Shown here piece after piece: positions 57,227 to 64,000 of a stretch of DNA of 64,000 bases (positions within the stretch are counted from its first letter, which is position 1; every line of letters begins with the position of its first letter). A program made the translations under genes and the position numbers. Source of the DNA: Pseudomonas sp. H9 (GTDB taxonomy: Bacteria > Pseudomonadota > Gammaproteobacteria > Pseudomonadales > Pseudomonadaceae); the NCBI RefSeq assembly GCF_004353925.1, contig NZ_SMOK01000044.1:1-64000 (forward strand). Direction: 5' to 3'. A model generated the notes under the pieces. That model was not told the DNA's origin, ran no database searches, and saw only the letters and a list, made by a program, of their open reading frames with translations.

Positions 57227-57262
57227 AAACAGAAAAGGCCGCATAAGCGGCCTTTTCTGTTT
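57227..57262. terminator. bidirectional terminator
   Basis: A perfect 16-bp stem (AAACAGAAAAGGCCGC / GCGGCCTTTTCTGTTT) with loop ATAA serves the convergent yejF and ppiD genes. A-rich and T-rich flanks provide U-tracts in both directions. Confidence 0.9.
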
Positions 57263-57276
57263 CAAGCGTGGGTCAC

Positions 57277-59148
57277 TCAGTAACGGGTGATGTCCGCTTT
57301 GGTTTCCAGCTGCTTGCGGTACGCCGCGAAGTCCTGCTGGCCAGCGCGCGAAGCGAGGAAGCGACGGTAAGCCGATTTCTCTTCGTCGGTCGCAGCAGCA
57401 CCTTCGTTGACGCCATTCAAGCGCAGTACCACCAGGCTGCCGTCGTTCAGCGCTACGCTGCTGTAGACCGGCTTGTCTTTGGCTTCTGGCTTGGCCATGC
57501 GGAATACGGCCTGCAGCTCAACCGGGTCGATACCTTCCTGGCTGCGCGAAACCGCTTCCTGCACTTTCCAGCTCTGACCGTCCTGGGCTGCATCCTGAGC
57601 GATGGTGCCATTACGCAGACCAGCGATCAGGGCGTCAGCCTTGGCTTTCAGTGCAGCAGTCGCCTGCTCCTTGGCCAAGTGCTTGCGGATGCTGTCGGAA
57701 ACGACGTCCAGGCCCAGTTGCTCAGGCTTGAGGTGTTCCTTGACGCGCAGAACCACCACGGTTTCCGGGTCCAACTCGATGGCGGTGCTGTTAGAGCCCT
57801 CTTCCAGCACTTCAGTGCTGTAGGCGGCCTGGATCACAGCGCGGTTGGCAGTGATGCCGTCACCGCCTTCACGACCGAAGGCTGCCGAGGTCTGAACCTT
57901 CAGGTTCAGCTCTTGAGCGGGCTGAGCCAGGTCGGATGCTTCAAACGCAGCATCTTCCAGCTGCTTGGTCACTTCGACAAAGCGCTGTTCAACCTGCTGA
58001 GCCTTGAGCTCGCGAGTCAGCTTGTCTTTCAGGCTGGCGAAAGTCGGCACTTCAGGTGCCTGTACGTCCAACAGCTTGATCAGGTGGAAACCGTACTCGG
58101 TACGCACCGGTGCCGACACCTGGTCTTTTTTCAAGGCATACAGAGCCTCTTCAAAGGCTGGGTCATAAACGCCCTGACCGGCATAACCGAGGTCACCGCC
58201 GTTGTTGGCCGAGCCTGGGTCCTGGGAGAACTCCTTGGCCAGTGCGGCAAAGTCTTCACCCTTGGCCAGACGCTGTTGGATCTCTTCGATCTTGGCCTTG
58301 GCCTGGGCTTCGTTCACCTTGTCGTTGACTTCGATGAGGATGTGCGCCGCATGACGCTGCTCGGCCAGGTTGGCGATTTCCTTCTCGTACAGCGCCTTGA
58401 GCTGGTCTTCGTTAACCGTCACTTGGTCAAAGAACGCCGACTTCTTCAGCTCGATGTAGTCGATAACGACCTGATCCGGGCTCATGAATTCTTTGGCGTG
58501 TTCATCGTAGTGCGCCTTGACCTGTTCGTCGGTGACGGCGATTGCAGCCGGGTCAGCCTTGAAGGTCAGCGAAGCGAAATCACGGGTCTGCTTTTCCAGA
58601 CGGGCGAAAGCATTGACCTGTTCGTCGGTGACAAAGCCGCTGCCAGCCAGACCTGCGCGCAGTTGGCCGATGAGCATTTCCTGAGCCAGCATCTGGCGGA
58701 ATTGCATACGGCTGTAGCCCATCTGGCGAATCACCTGGTCGAAACGCTCGGCACTGAACTTGCCATCAACCTGAAACTCAGGCGTCTGCAGGATCAGTTG
58801 GTCGAGTGCGGCCTCGGAGAACGCGAACTTGGCGTCTTCAGCACCCTGAAGCAGCAGCTTGCGGTCGATCAGACCCTTGAGCGCTGCTTCACGCAGCATG
58901 TTCTCATTGAGCAGAGATGGATCGAAATCCTTGCCCAGCTGTTGCATCAGCTGCCGACGTTGCATGTCGACGGCTTGGCTCAGCTCGTTCTGGCTAATGG
59001 TTTCACCATTGACCTTGGCAGCGTCCTGGCTGTGGGTGGTGGCCTGGAAGATGGCATCGAAGCCGGTCAGTGCCATCAAGGCTACGATGACACCGATGAT
59101 GGTCTTGGCAATCCAACCTTGTGAATTGTCCCTGATATTCTGCAGCAT
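57277..59148 (-). CDS. ppiD: periplasmic peptidyl-prolyl isomerase/chaperone PpiD
   Basis: This is a 623-residue, N-terminally membrane-anchored protein (helix about 14-35: IAKTIIGVIVALMALTGFDAI). A SurA_N-like chaperone domain (about 35-180) is followed by a parvulin domain (about 265-360: HAAHILIEVNDKVNEAQAKAKIEEIQQRL, DPGSANNGGDLGYAGQG). A long C-terminal region completes it. It sits at the Sec translocon exit and assists periplasmic folding. It follows hupB, as is usual in Pseudomonas. Confidence 0.95.
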   Translation of the reverse strand: MLQNIRDNSQGWIAKTIIGVIVALMALTGFDAIFQATTHSQDAAKVNGETISQNELSQAVDMQRRQLMQQLGKDFDPSLLNENMLREAALKGLIDRKLLLQGAEDAKFAFSEAALDQLILQTPEFQVDGKFSAERFDQVIRQMGYSRMQFRQMLAQEMLIGQLRAGLAGSGFVTDEQVNAFARLEKQTRDFASLTFKADPAAIAVTDEQVKAHYDEHAKEFMSPDQVVIDYIELKKSAFFDQVTVNEDQLKALYEKEIANLAEQRHAAHILIEVNDKVNEAQAKAKIEEIQQRLAKGEDFAALAKEFSQDPGSANNGGDLGYAGQGVYDPAFEEALYALKKDQVSAPVRTEYGFHLIKLLDVQAPEVPTFASLKDKLTRELKAQQVEQRFVEVTKQLEDAAFEASDLAQPAQELNLKVQTSAAFGREGGDGITANRAVIQAAYSTEVLEEGSNSTAIELDPETVVVLRVKEHLKPEQLGLDVVSDSIRKHLAKEQATAALKAKADALIAGLRNGTIAQDAAQDGQSWKVQEAVSRSQEGIDPVELQAVFRMAKPEAKDKPVYSSVALNDGSLVVLRLNGVNEGAAATDEEKSAYRRFLASRAGQQDFAAYRKQLETKADITRY

Positions 59149-59215
59149 GCGTCCCCCAGAAACGGTTGTACTGAATGAAGCAACCGTGGAGCGTGGGTAG
59201 ATTCCTGATAGAAGA

Positions 59216-59239
59216 AAGGCGCATCCGAGGATGCGCCTT
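59216..59239 (-). terminator. terminator after hupB
   Basis: A 10-bp stem (AAGGCGCATC / GATGCGCCTT) with a 4-nt loop lies between hupB and ppiD. A T-rich tract follows on the minus strand (TTTCTTCT). Confidence 0.75.
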
Positions 59240-59343
59240 CTCGTAACTGGCTGAACAACAGAAGCGGTTCAATGCTTCCCGATGTTCAGCAGCCAAGCCA
59301 GGCATCAGCCTGGCCCGCTTAGGCGTGAGCCTGAAGGAAGGTC

Positions 59344-59616
59344 TTAGTTGACGGCTTCTTTCAGTGCCTTGCCAGCCTTGAAGCCTGGCTTCTTGGCAGC
59401 AGGGATTTCCAGAGTCTTGCCGGTTTGCGGGTTGCGACCGGTACGAGCTGGGCGATCGGTGACGGAGAAAGTACCGAAGCCTACCAGTACCACGGAGTCA
59501 CCTGCCTTCAGGGCGCCAGTGACGGATTCGATTACTGCGTCCAGCGCGCGGCCAGCAACAGCTTTCGGGATGTCAGCAGATGCGGCGATAGCGTCAATCA
59601 GTTCCGACTTGTTCAC
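59344..59616 (-). CDS. hupB: DNA-binding protein HU-beta
   Basis: This is a 90-residue HU/IHF-family protein (MNKSELIDAIAASADIPKAVAGRALD, GDSVVLVGFGTFSVTDRPARTGRNPQTG with the DNA-inserting Pro of the beta arm). It compacts and bends DNA as a dimer. It sits between lon and ppiD, the conserved position of hupB. Confidence 0.97.
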   Translation of the reverse strand: MNKSELIDAIAASADIPKAVAGRALDAVIESVTGALKAGDSVVLVGFGTFSVTDRPARTGRNPQTGKTLEIPAAKKPGFKAGKALKEAVN

Positions 59617-59764
59617 TCTAAGTCCCCTTATATCTCTATTGAGTTTGTTTCTAAGTATGTAATGAAAAGCTAAACAAGCGCTGGGTGGCCTAATGACGCT
59701 TAGGCGCCGCTTTATAACAAGGGCCTGAAAAAACTGTCAAGAAAGCCCCCCAGCCGAATTCGTA

Positions 59765-62161
59765 CTAATGCGTGCTAATTCTTTCCTTGGAATCGCTGTC
59801 GCGCTTTTCATCCTTGGCGACTATCTCGGGAGCCACATCTGGTAAGGGCTCCGGGGCGTATTGCAGCGCAATTTGGAGGACTTCGTCAATCCATTTGACC
59901 GGTTTAATCTGAAGATCCTGCTTAATATTCTCAGGAATTTCTTTCAAATCCCGTACATTCTCTTCAGGAATGATCACCGTCTTGATTCCGCCACGGTGTG
60001 CAGCCAGCAGTTTCTCTTTCAAACCGCCAATCGCCAGCACCTGCCCACGCAGGGTGATTTCACCCGTCATGGCCACATCGGCACGTACCGGGATCTGGGT
60101 CAAAGCCGAAACCAGGGCGGTGCACATGCCGATACCGGCACTTGGACCATCCTTGGGCGTCGCACCTTCCGGCATATGGATGTGGGTGTCACGCTTCTCG
60201 TGGAAATCGGCCGGAATGCCCAGGCTTTTTGCCCGGCTACGGACGACCGTCTGCGCTGCAGTGATCGACTCGACCATGACATCGCCCAAAGAACCGGTCT
60301 TGATCAACTGGCCTTTGCCCGGAATCACCGCCGCTTCAATGGTCAGCAACTCGCCACCGACCTGAGTCCAGGCCAACCCCGTGACCTGACCAATCTGATC
60401 CTGCTGCTCAGCCAGACCGTAACGGAACTTGCGCACGCCCAGGAACTGCTCCAACTGCTCGCCCGTGACCTTGACAGCCACTTGCTTGAGACCGGCATGC
60501 TCCTTGACCACCTTGCGGCAGACCTTGGCGATTTGACGCTCCAGGCCCCGCACACCGGCTTCGCGGGTGTAGTAACGGATGATGTCGCGAATCGCCGAGA
60601 CGTCGATGTCCAGCTCGCCCTTTTTCAGGCCGTTGGCTTTGATCTGCTTGGGCGTCAGGTACTTCACAGCGATGTTGATCTTCTCGTCTTCGGTGTAACC
60701 CGGCAGACGGATGACTTCCATCCGGTCCAGCAGCGCTGGCGGAATGTTCATCGAGTTGGAGGTGCACAGGAACATCACATCGGAAAGGTCGTAATCGACT
60801 TCCAGATAGTGATCGTTGAAGTTGTGGTTCTGCTCAGGGTCGAGCACTTCCAGCAACGCCGAGGCCGGATCGCCACGCATGTCGCTGCCCATCTTGTCGA
60901 TTTCGTCGAGCAGGAACAGCGGGTTGCGCACGCCCACCTTGGTCATTTTCTGAATCAAACGGCCTGGCATCGAACCGATGTAGGTACGGCGGTGGCCGCG
61001 GATCTCGGCTTCGTCACGCACGCCACCCAGGGCCATGCGCACGAACTTGCGGTTGGTCGCACTGGCAATCGACTCGGCCAGGGAGGTTTTACCAACCCCT
61101 GGAGGCCCCACCAGGCACAGCACAGGGCCGCGGATCTTCTTCACGCGCTTCTGCACGGCGAGGTACTCAAGGATACGCTCCTTGACCTCTTCCAGGCCGT
61201 AGTGGTCGGCGTCGAGGATCTCTTCGGCCTTGGCCAGGTCAAGGCGTACCTTGCTCTGCGCCTTCCACGGCACTTGCACCAGCCAGTCCAGGTAGGAACG
61301 CACCACGGTGGCTTCAGCCGACATCGGCGACATTTGTTTGAGCTTGTTCAGCTCGGCCTGGGCCTTGGCGTAGGCATCTTTCGGCAGGCCAGCGGCGTCG
61401 AGGCGCTTTTTCAGCTCTTCGACTTCGTTGTGGCCTTCTTCGCTGTCGCCGAGCTCTTTCTGAATGGCCTTCATCTGCTCATTCAGGTAGTACTCGCGCT
61501 GACTGCGCTCCATTTGCTTTTTGACCCGGCCACGGATGCGCTTCTCTACCTGCAGCAGGTCGATTTCAGCGTCCAGCAGGGCCATGACGTGCTCGACACG
61601 GGCAGCCAGGTCAAGAATTTCGAGAATTTCCTGCTTCTGCTCGATTTTCAGCGCCATGTGCGCGGCCATGGTGTCAACCAGGCGCCCAGGCTCGTCGATG
61701 CTGTTGAGCGACGACAGGACTTCAGCCGGGACTTTCTTGCCCAGCTGAACGTATTGTTCAAATTGTGACAGCAAGCTACGAACGAAGACTTCAGACTCGC
61801 GCTCGGCGGTCTGCGACTCTTCAATCAGCGAGACTTCGGCGCGGATATGGCCATCGACTTCGTTGAAACGCTCGACTGCACCGCGCTGCTCGCCCTCAAC
61901 CAGCACCTTCACGGTGCCATCGGGCAGTTTCAGCAGTTGCAGGACAGTGGCAATGGTACCGACGCGGTACAGGGCGTCTTCACCCGGATCGTCGTCTGCG
62001 GGGTTCTTCTGGGCCAGCAGCAGAATCTGCTTTTCGCCCGTCATGGCGGCCTCGAGGGCTTCGATGGACTTCTCGCGACCCACGAACAGTGGGATCACCA
62101 TGTGCGGATAGACGACGACATCGCGCAATGGCAAAAGAGGCAAGTCGAGGGTGGTCTTCAT
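59765..62161 (-). CDS. lon: ATP-dependent protease La (Lon)
   Basis: This is a 798-residue soluble protease. An N-terminal LON substrate domain (about 5-195), a AAA+ module (Walker A GPPGVGKTSLAESIA near 350, VLDPEQNHNFNDHY) and a peptidase domain carrying Ser674 (PKDGPSAGIGM) and the catalytic Lys in GLKEKLLAAHRGG are all visible. It degrades misfolded and short-lived regulatory proteins and is a heat-shock gene. A sigma32-like promoter is visible upstream. The gap to hupB (59617-59764) holds no clear terminator. Confidence 0.97.
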   Translation of the reverse strand: MKTTLDLPLLPLRDVVVYPHMVIPLFVGREKSIEALEAAMTGEKQILLLAQKNPADDDPGEDALYRVGTIATVLQLLKLPDGTVKVLVEGEQRGAVERFNEVDGHIRAEVSLIEESQTAERESEVFVRSLLSQFEQYVQLGKKVPAEVLSSLNSIDEPGRLVDTMAAHMALKIEQKQEILEILDLAARVEHVMALLDAEIDLLQVEKRIRGRVKKQMERSQREYYLNEQMKAIQKELGDSEEGHNEVEELKKRLDAAGLPKDAYAKAQAELNKLKQMSPMSAEATVVRSYLDWLVQVPWKAQSKVRLDLAKAEEILDADHYGLEEVKERILEYLAVQKRVKKIRGPVLCLVGPPGVGKTSLAESIASATNRKFVRMALGGVRDEAEIRGHRRTYIGSMPGRLIQKMTKVGVRNPLFLLDEIDKMGSDMRGDPASALLEVLDPEQNHNFNDHYLEVDYDLSDVMFLCTSNSMNIPPALLDRMEVIRLPGYTEDEKINIAVKYLTPKQIKANGLKKGELDIDVSAIRDIIRYYTREAGVRGLERQIAKVCRKVVKEHAGLKQVAVKVTGEQLEQFLGVRKFRYGLAEQQDQIGQVTGLAWTQVGGELLTIEAAVIPGKGQLIKTGSLGDVMVESITAAQTVVRSRAKSLGIPADFHEKRDTHIHMPEGATPKDGPSAGIGMCTALVSALTQIPVRADVAMTGEITLRGQVLAIGGLKEKLLAAHRGGIKTVIIPEENVRDLKEIPENIKQDLQIKPVKWIDEVLQIALQYAPEPLPDVAPEIVAKDEKRDSDSKERISTH

Positions 62162-62220
62162 GATTTCGCCTCTACAGCGGCCTTATGGCCGGAAACCGGT
62201 GGAATTTGAGCGTGGGTTTA

Positions 62221-62249
62221 ATGTGGGGGCAGCCCCGCAAAAAAACAAG
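62221..62249 (-). promoter_or_regulatory. predicted sigma32 promoter of lon
   Basis: On the minus strand CTTGTTT (62243-62249), a 14-bp gap and CCCCACAT (62221-62228) approximate the heat-shock consensus CTTGAAA-N(11-16)-CCCCATNT. It lies 60 bp before the lon ATG. Heat induction of lon is established in enterobacteria and expected here. Confidence 0.5.
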
Positions 62250-62268
62250 CTCTACGACAGGAAAAGCA

Positions 62269-62288
62269 AAGGGGCCCGAAGGCCCCTT
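62269..62288 (-). terminator. terminator after clpX
   Basis: An 8-bp stem (AAGGGGCC / GGCCCCTT) with a TTCG tetraloop on the minus strand is followed by TGCTTTTCC. It lies 24 bp after the clpX stop and separates clpX from lon. Confidence 0.85.
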
Positions 62289-62311
62289 GCTGATTCGAGC
62301 CGTTTGGCGAC

Positions 62312-63595
62312 TCAGACGTCAGGTGCAGCTTTGGCTTGCGGCTCGCTGTTCTCGTAGATCAGCAGCGGCTGCGAAGTACCATCGATAACGCTCTCATCGA
62401 TCACCACTTTGCTGACATCCTTCTGCGAAGGAATCTCGTACATGGTGTCGAGCAGGATACCTTCGAGAATTGAACGCAGGCCACGGGCGCCCGTTTTACG
62501 CTCCAGGGCCTTACGAGCCACGGACTTGAGCGCATCACTGCGGAACTCGAGGTCTACACCTTCCATCTCGAACAGCTTGGCGTACTGCTTGGTGAGGGCG
62601 TTCTTCGGCTCGGTGAGAATCTGCATCAAGGCAGCTTCGTCGAGCTCGTCGAGGGTTGCCAGCACCGGCAGACGGCCGACGAATTCCGGAATCAGACCAA
62701 ACTTGACCAGATCGTCAGGCTCGACCTCACGCAGCGATTCACCGACCTTTTTACCTTCCTGCTTGCTGCGCACTTCGGCACCAAAGCCAATGCCGCCGCG
62801 GGTGGAACGGTTCTGAATGACCTTTTCCAGGCCAGAGAACGCACCGCCACAGATAAACAGGATGTTACGCGTATCGACCTGCAGGAATTCCTGCTGCGGG
62901 TGCTTGCGGCCACCTTGTGGTGGAACCGAGGCAACCGTGCCTTCGATCAGCTTCAGCAATGCCTGCTGCACGCCCTCGCCCGAAACGTCACGGGTGATGG
63001 ACGGGTTGTCCGACTTACGCGAAATCTTGTCGATTTCGTCGATGTAGACGATGCCCATCTGGGCTTTTTCCACGTCGTAGTCGCACTTTTGCAGCAGTTT
63101 TTGAATGATGTTCTCGACGTCTTCACCCACATAACCGGCTTCGGTCAGGGTGGTGGCATCGGCGATGGTGAACGGCACATTCAACAGACGCGCGAGGGTT
63201 TCGGCGAGCAGGGTTTTACCCGAGCCCGTCGGACCGATCAGCAGGATGTTACTCTTGCCGAGTTCGACGTCGTCGTTCTTCTTGTCGCGTTGGTTCAGGC
63301 GCTTGTAGTGGTTATAAACCGCTACCGCCAGTACCTTTTTCGCACGCTCCTGACCAATGACATATTGGTCCAGGATGGTGCTGATTTCTTTCGGCGAAGG
63401 CAGTTTATGCGCGCTGCTCTCGGCCTGGGCTTCCTGCACCTCCTCGCGGATGATGTCATTGCACAGGTCGACGCACTCGTCGCAGATAAATACCGAGGGG
63501 CCGGCAATCAACTTGCGCACTTCATGCTGGCTTTTGCCGCAGAAGGAGCAATAGAGCAATTTGCCGTTGTCCTCGCCGTTACGGGTGTCAGTCAT
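62312..63595 (-). CDS. clpX: ATP-dependent Clp protease ATP-binding subunit ClpX
   Basis: This is a 427-residue AAA+ unfoldase. It has an N-terminal zinc-binding domain (CSFCGKSQHEVRKLIAG...CDECVDLC), Walker A GPTGSGKTLLAETLA, and the RKSDNPSITRDVSGEGVQQALLK sensor and pore regions. The ClpP-docking IGF-type loop lies in RSTRGGIGFGAEV. It unfolds substrates and feeds them to ClpP. ATG 63595 is chosen because it directly precedes the zinc finger at the usual distance; 63640 would add 15 residues. Confidence 0.97.
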   Translation of the reverse strand: MTDTRNGEDNGKLLYCSFCGKSQHEVRKLIAGPSVFICDECVDLCNDIIREEVQEAQAESSAHKLPSPKEISTILDQYVIGQERAKKVLAVAVYNHYKRLNQRDKKNDDVELGKSNILLIGPTGSGKTLLAETLARLLNVPFTIADATTLTEAGYVGEDVENIIQKLLQKCDYDVEKAQMGIVYIDEIDKISRKSDNPSITRDVSGEGVQQALLKLIEGTVASVPPQGGRKHPQQEFLQVDTRNILFICGGAFSGLEKVIQNRSTRGGIGFGAEVRSKQEGKKVGESLREVEPDDLVKFGLIPEFVGRLPVLATLDELDEAALMQILTEPKNALTKQYAKLFEMEGVDLEFRSDALKSVARKALERKTGARGLRSILEGILLDTMYEIPSQKDVSKVVIDESVIDGTSQPLLIYENSEPQAKAAPDV

Positions 63596-63628
63596 TCGAT
63601 CGATCCAATCCGGTAGGCTTGCAACACA

Positions 63629-63657
63629 AGATGAAGGCAATTGCGGGCTTTTTCAAG
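63629..63657 (-). promoter_or_regulatory. predicted sigma32-like promoter of clpX
   Basis: On the minus strand a perfect CTTGAAA (63651-63657), a 14-bp gap and CTTCATCT (63629-63636) lie 34 bp before the clpX ATG, in the clpP-clpX gap. The -10 match is 6 of 8. It would give clpX its own heat-shock expression. Confidence 0.4.
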
Positions 63658-63701
63658 TCCACAGGTGGCGGGAAAGCCCAACCACCTGCTTTCGTACCTT
63701 A

Positions 63702-64000
63702 TCAGACAGCCATTTGCCGCTTGTCGTGTACCGAGTCGATCAGGCCGTACTCAGCAGCACGTTGCGCGCTCATGAAATTGTCACGCTCGGTGTCACGCTT
63801 GATGGTCTCCAGATCCTGGCCGGTGTGATAGGCCAGCAACTCGTTCAACCGCGACTTGATGGAGAGGATTTCCTTGGCGTGGATTTCGATGTCCGTCGCC
63901 TGCCCCTGGAAACCACCCAGTGGCTGGTGAATCATCACCCGCGAGTTCGGCAGGCAGTGACGCTTGCCCTTGGCACCGGCTGCGAGCAGGAAGGCACCCA
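63702..64000 (-). CDS. clpP: ATP-dependent Clp protease proteolytic subunit ClpP (partial, 3' end)
   Basis: The frame runs off the window at 64000. The visible C-terminal 99 residues begin at GAFLLAAGAKGKRHCLPNSRV, just after the catalytic Ser (outside the window). They include the catalytic His in MIHQPLGGFQGQA and the acidic residue region ERDNFMSAQRAAEYGLID. Position and sequence are standard for clpP upstream of clpX. Confidence 0.95.
   Translation of the reverse strand, partial: GAFLLAAGAKGKRHCLPNSRVMIHQPLGGFQGQATDIEIHAKEILSIKSRLNELLAYHTGQDLETIKRDTERDNFMSAQRAAEYGLIDSVHDKRQMAV

Noticed and set aside
57268..59124. Open frame of 618 codons opposite ppiD
   Set aside because: It mirrors ppiD almost exactly and its translation has no recognisable family, as expected of GC-rich antisense frames.
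59861..61768. Open frame of 635 codons opposite lon
   Set aside because: It is antisense to the Lon AAA+ and protease domains, has His/Gln-rich composition and no ribosome site.
63662..63688. Inverted repeat in the clpP-clpX gap as a clpP terminator
   Set aside because: The 7-bp stem has a long 13-nt loop and no T-tract, so termination cannot be supported.

Overview
The window is a stretch of a Pseudomonas chromosome, most likely from the P. putida/P. fluorescens side of the genus. The partial 16S rRNA at the left edge has Pseudomonas-type sequence. The gene set includes an AB-fused Mrp antiporter, phnWX, a five-gene fad operon, ldcA, dnaQ-rnhA, gloB-mltD, a yej-type transporter and clpP-clpX-lon-hupB-ppiD. 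GC-rich REP-type repeats lie between genes. Nearly all the DNA is coding, and most of it is ordinary core or common accessory metabolism.

Layout. 1-976: the 5' end of a 16S rRNA gene on the minus strand, with boxA and three tandem promoters. 977-10760: small independent units, namely two EamA exporters, a lipoprotein, a long aminopeptidase P, a DUF3182/hydrolase pair, a SoxR regulator with a divergent monooxygenase and its 19-bp-spaced promoter, a GlxA-type regulator, an isochorismatase-like hydrolase and an XRE-cupin regulator. 10910-16970: the six-gene mrp (sha/pha) cation/proton antiporter operon. 16971-18979: four small genes of unknown function and a DksA paralogue lacking half of its zinc ligands. 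19163-22199: a hybrid sensor kinase, an ErcA-type iron alcohol dehydrogenase and a 23-codon pqqA with no other pqq gene beside it.

22396-37503 is the most distinctive block. Two giant genes of about 1,500 codons each, resembling Pseudomonas dermonecrotic-toxin/effector proteins, bracket a compact fatty-acid beta-oxidation operon (fadDx-fadB2x-fadAx-fadEx-fadBx order). The second giant ends in leucine-rich repeats and an apparent NEL-type E3 ubiquitin ligase domain with a Cys-x-Asp motif.

37580-45681: an AraC regulator, a LysR regulator divergent from phnW-phnX (2-aminoethylphosphonate degradation), a ChrR-like flavin reductase, lysine/arginine/ornithine decarboxylase and dnaQ. 45766-57107: rnhA, a methyltransferase, gloB, mltD and a Yej-type peptide ABC transporter with two tandem binding proteins. 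57277-64000: ppiD, hupB, lon, clpX and the 3' part of clpP, which form the proteostasis cluster.

Two dispersed repeat families stand out. One is about 165 bp (27121-27286 and, inverted, 49463-49627). The other is about 85 bp (26953-27037 and 57139-57223). Both carry REP-like ends of the GCGGGGCAAGCCCGCTCC type. A short remnant of a cysteine desulfurase gene lies at 4324-4407. I see no CRISPR array, no tRNA and no intact insertion sequence or prophage.
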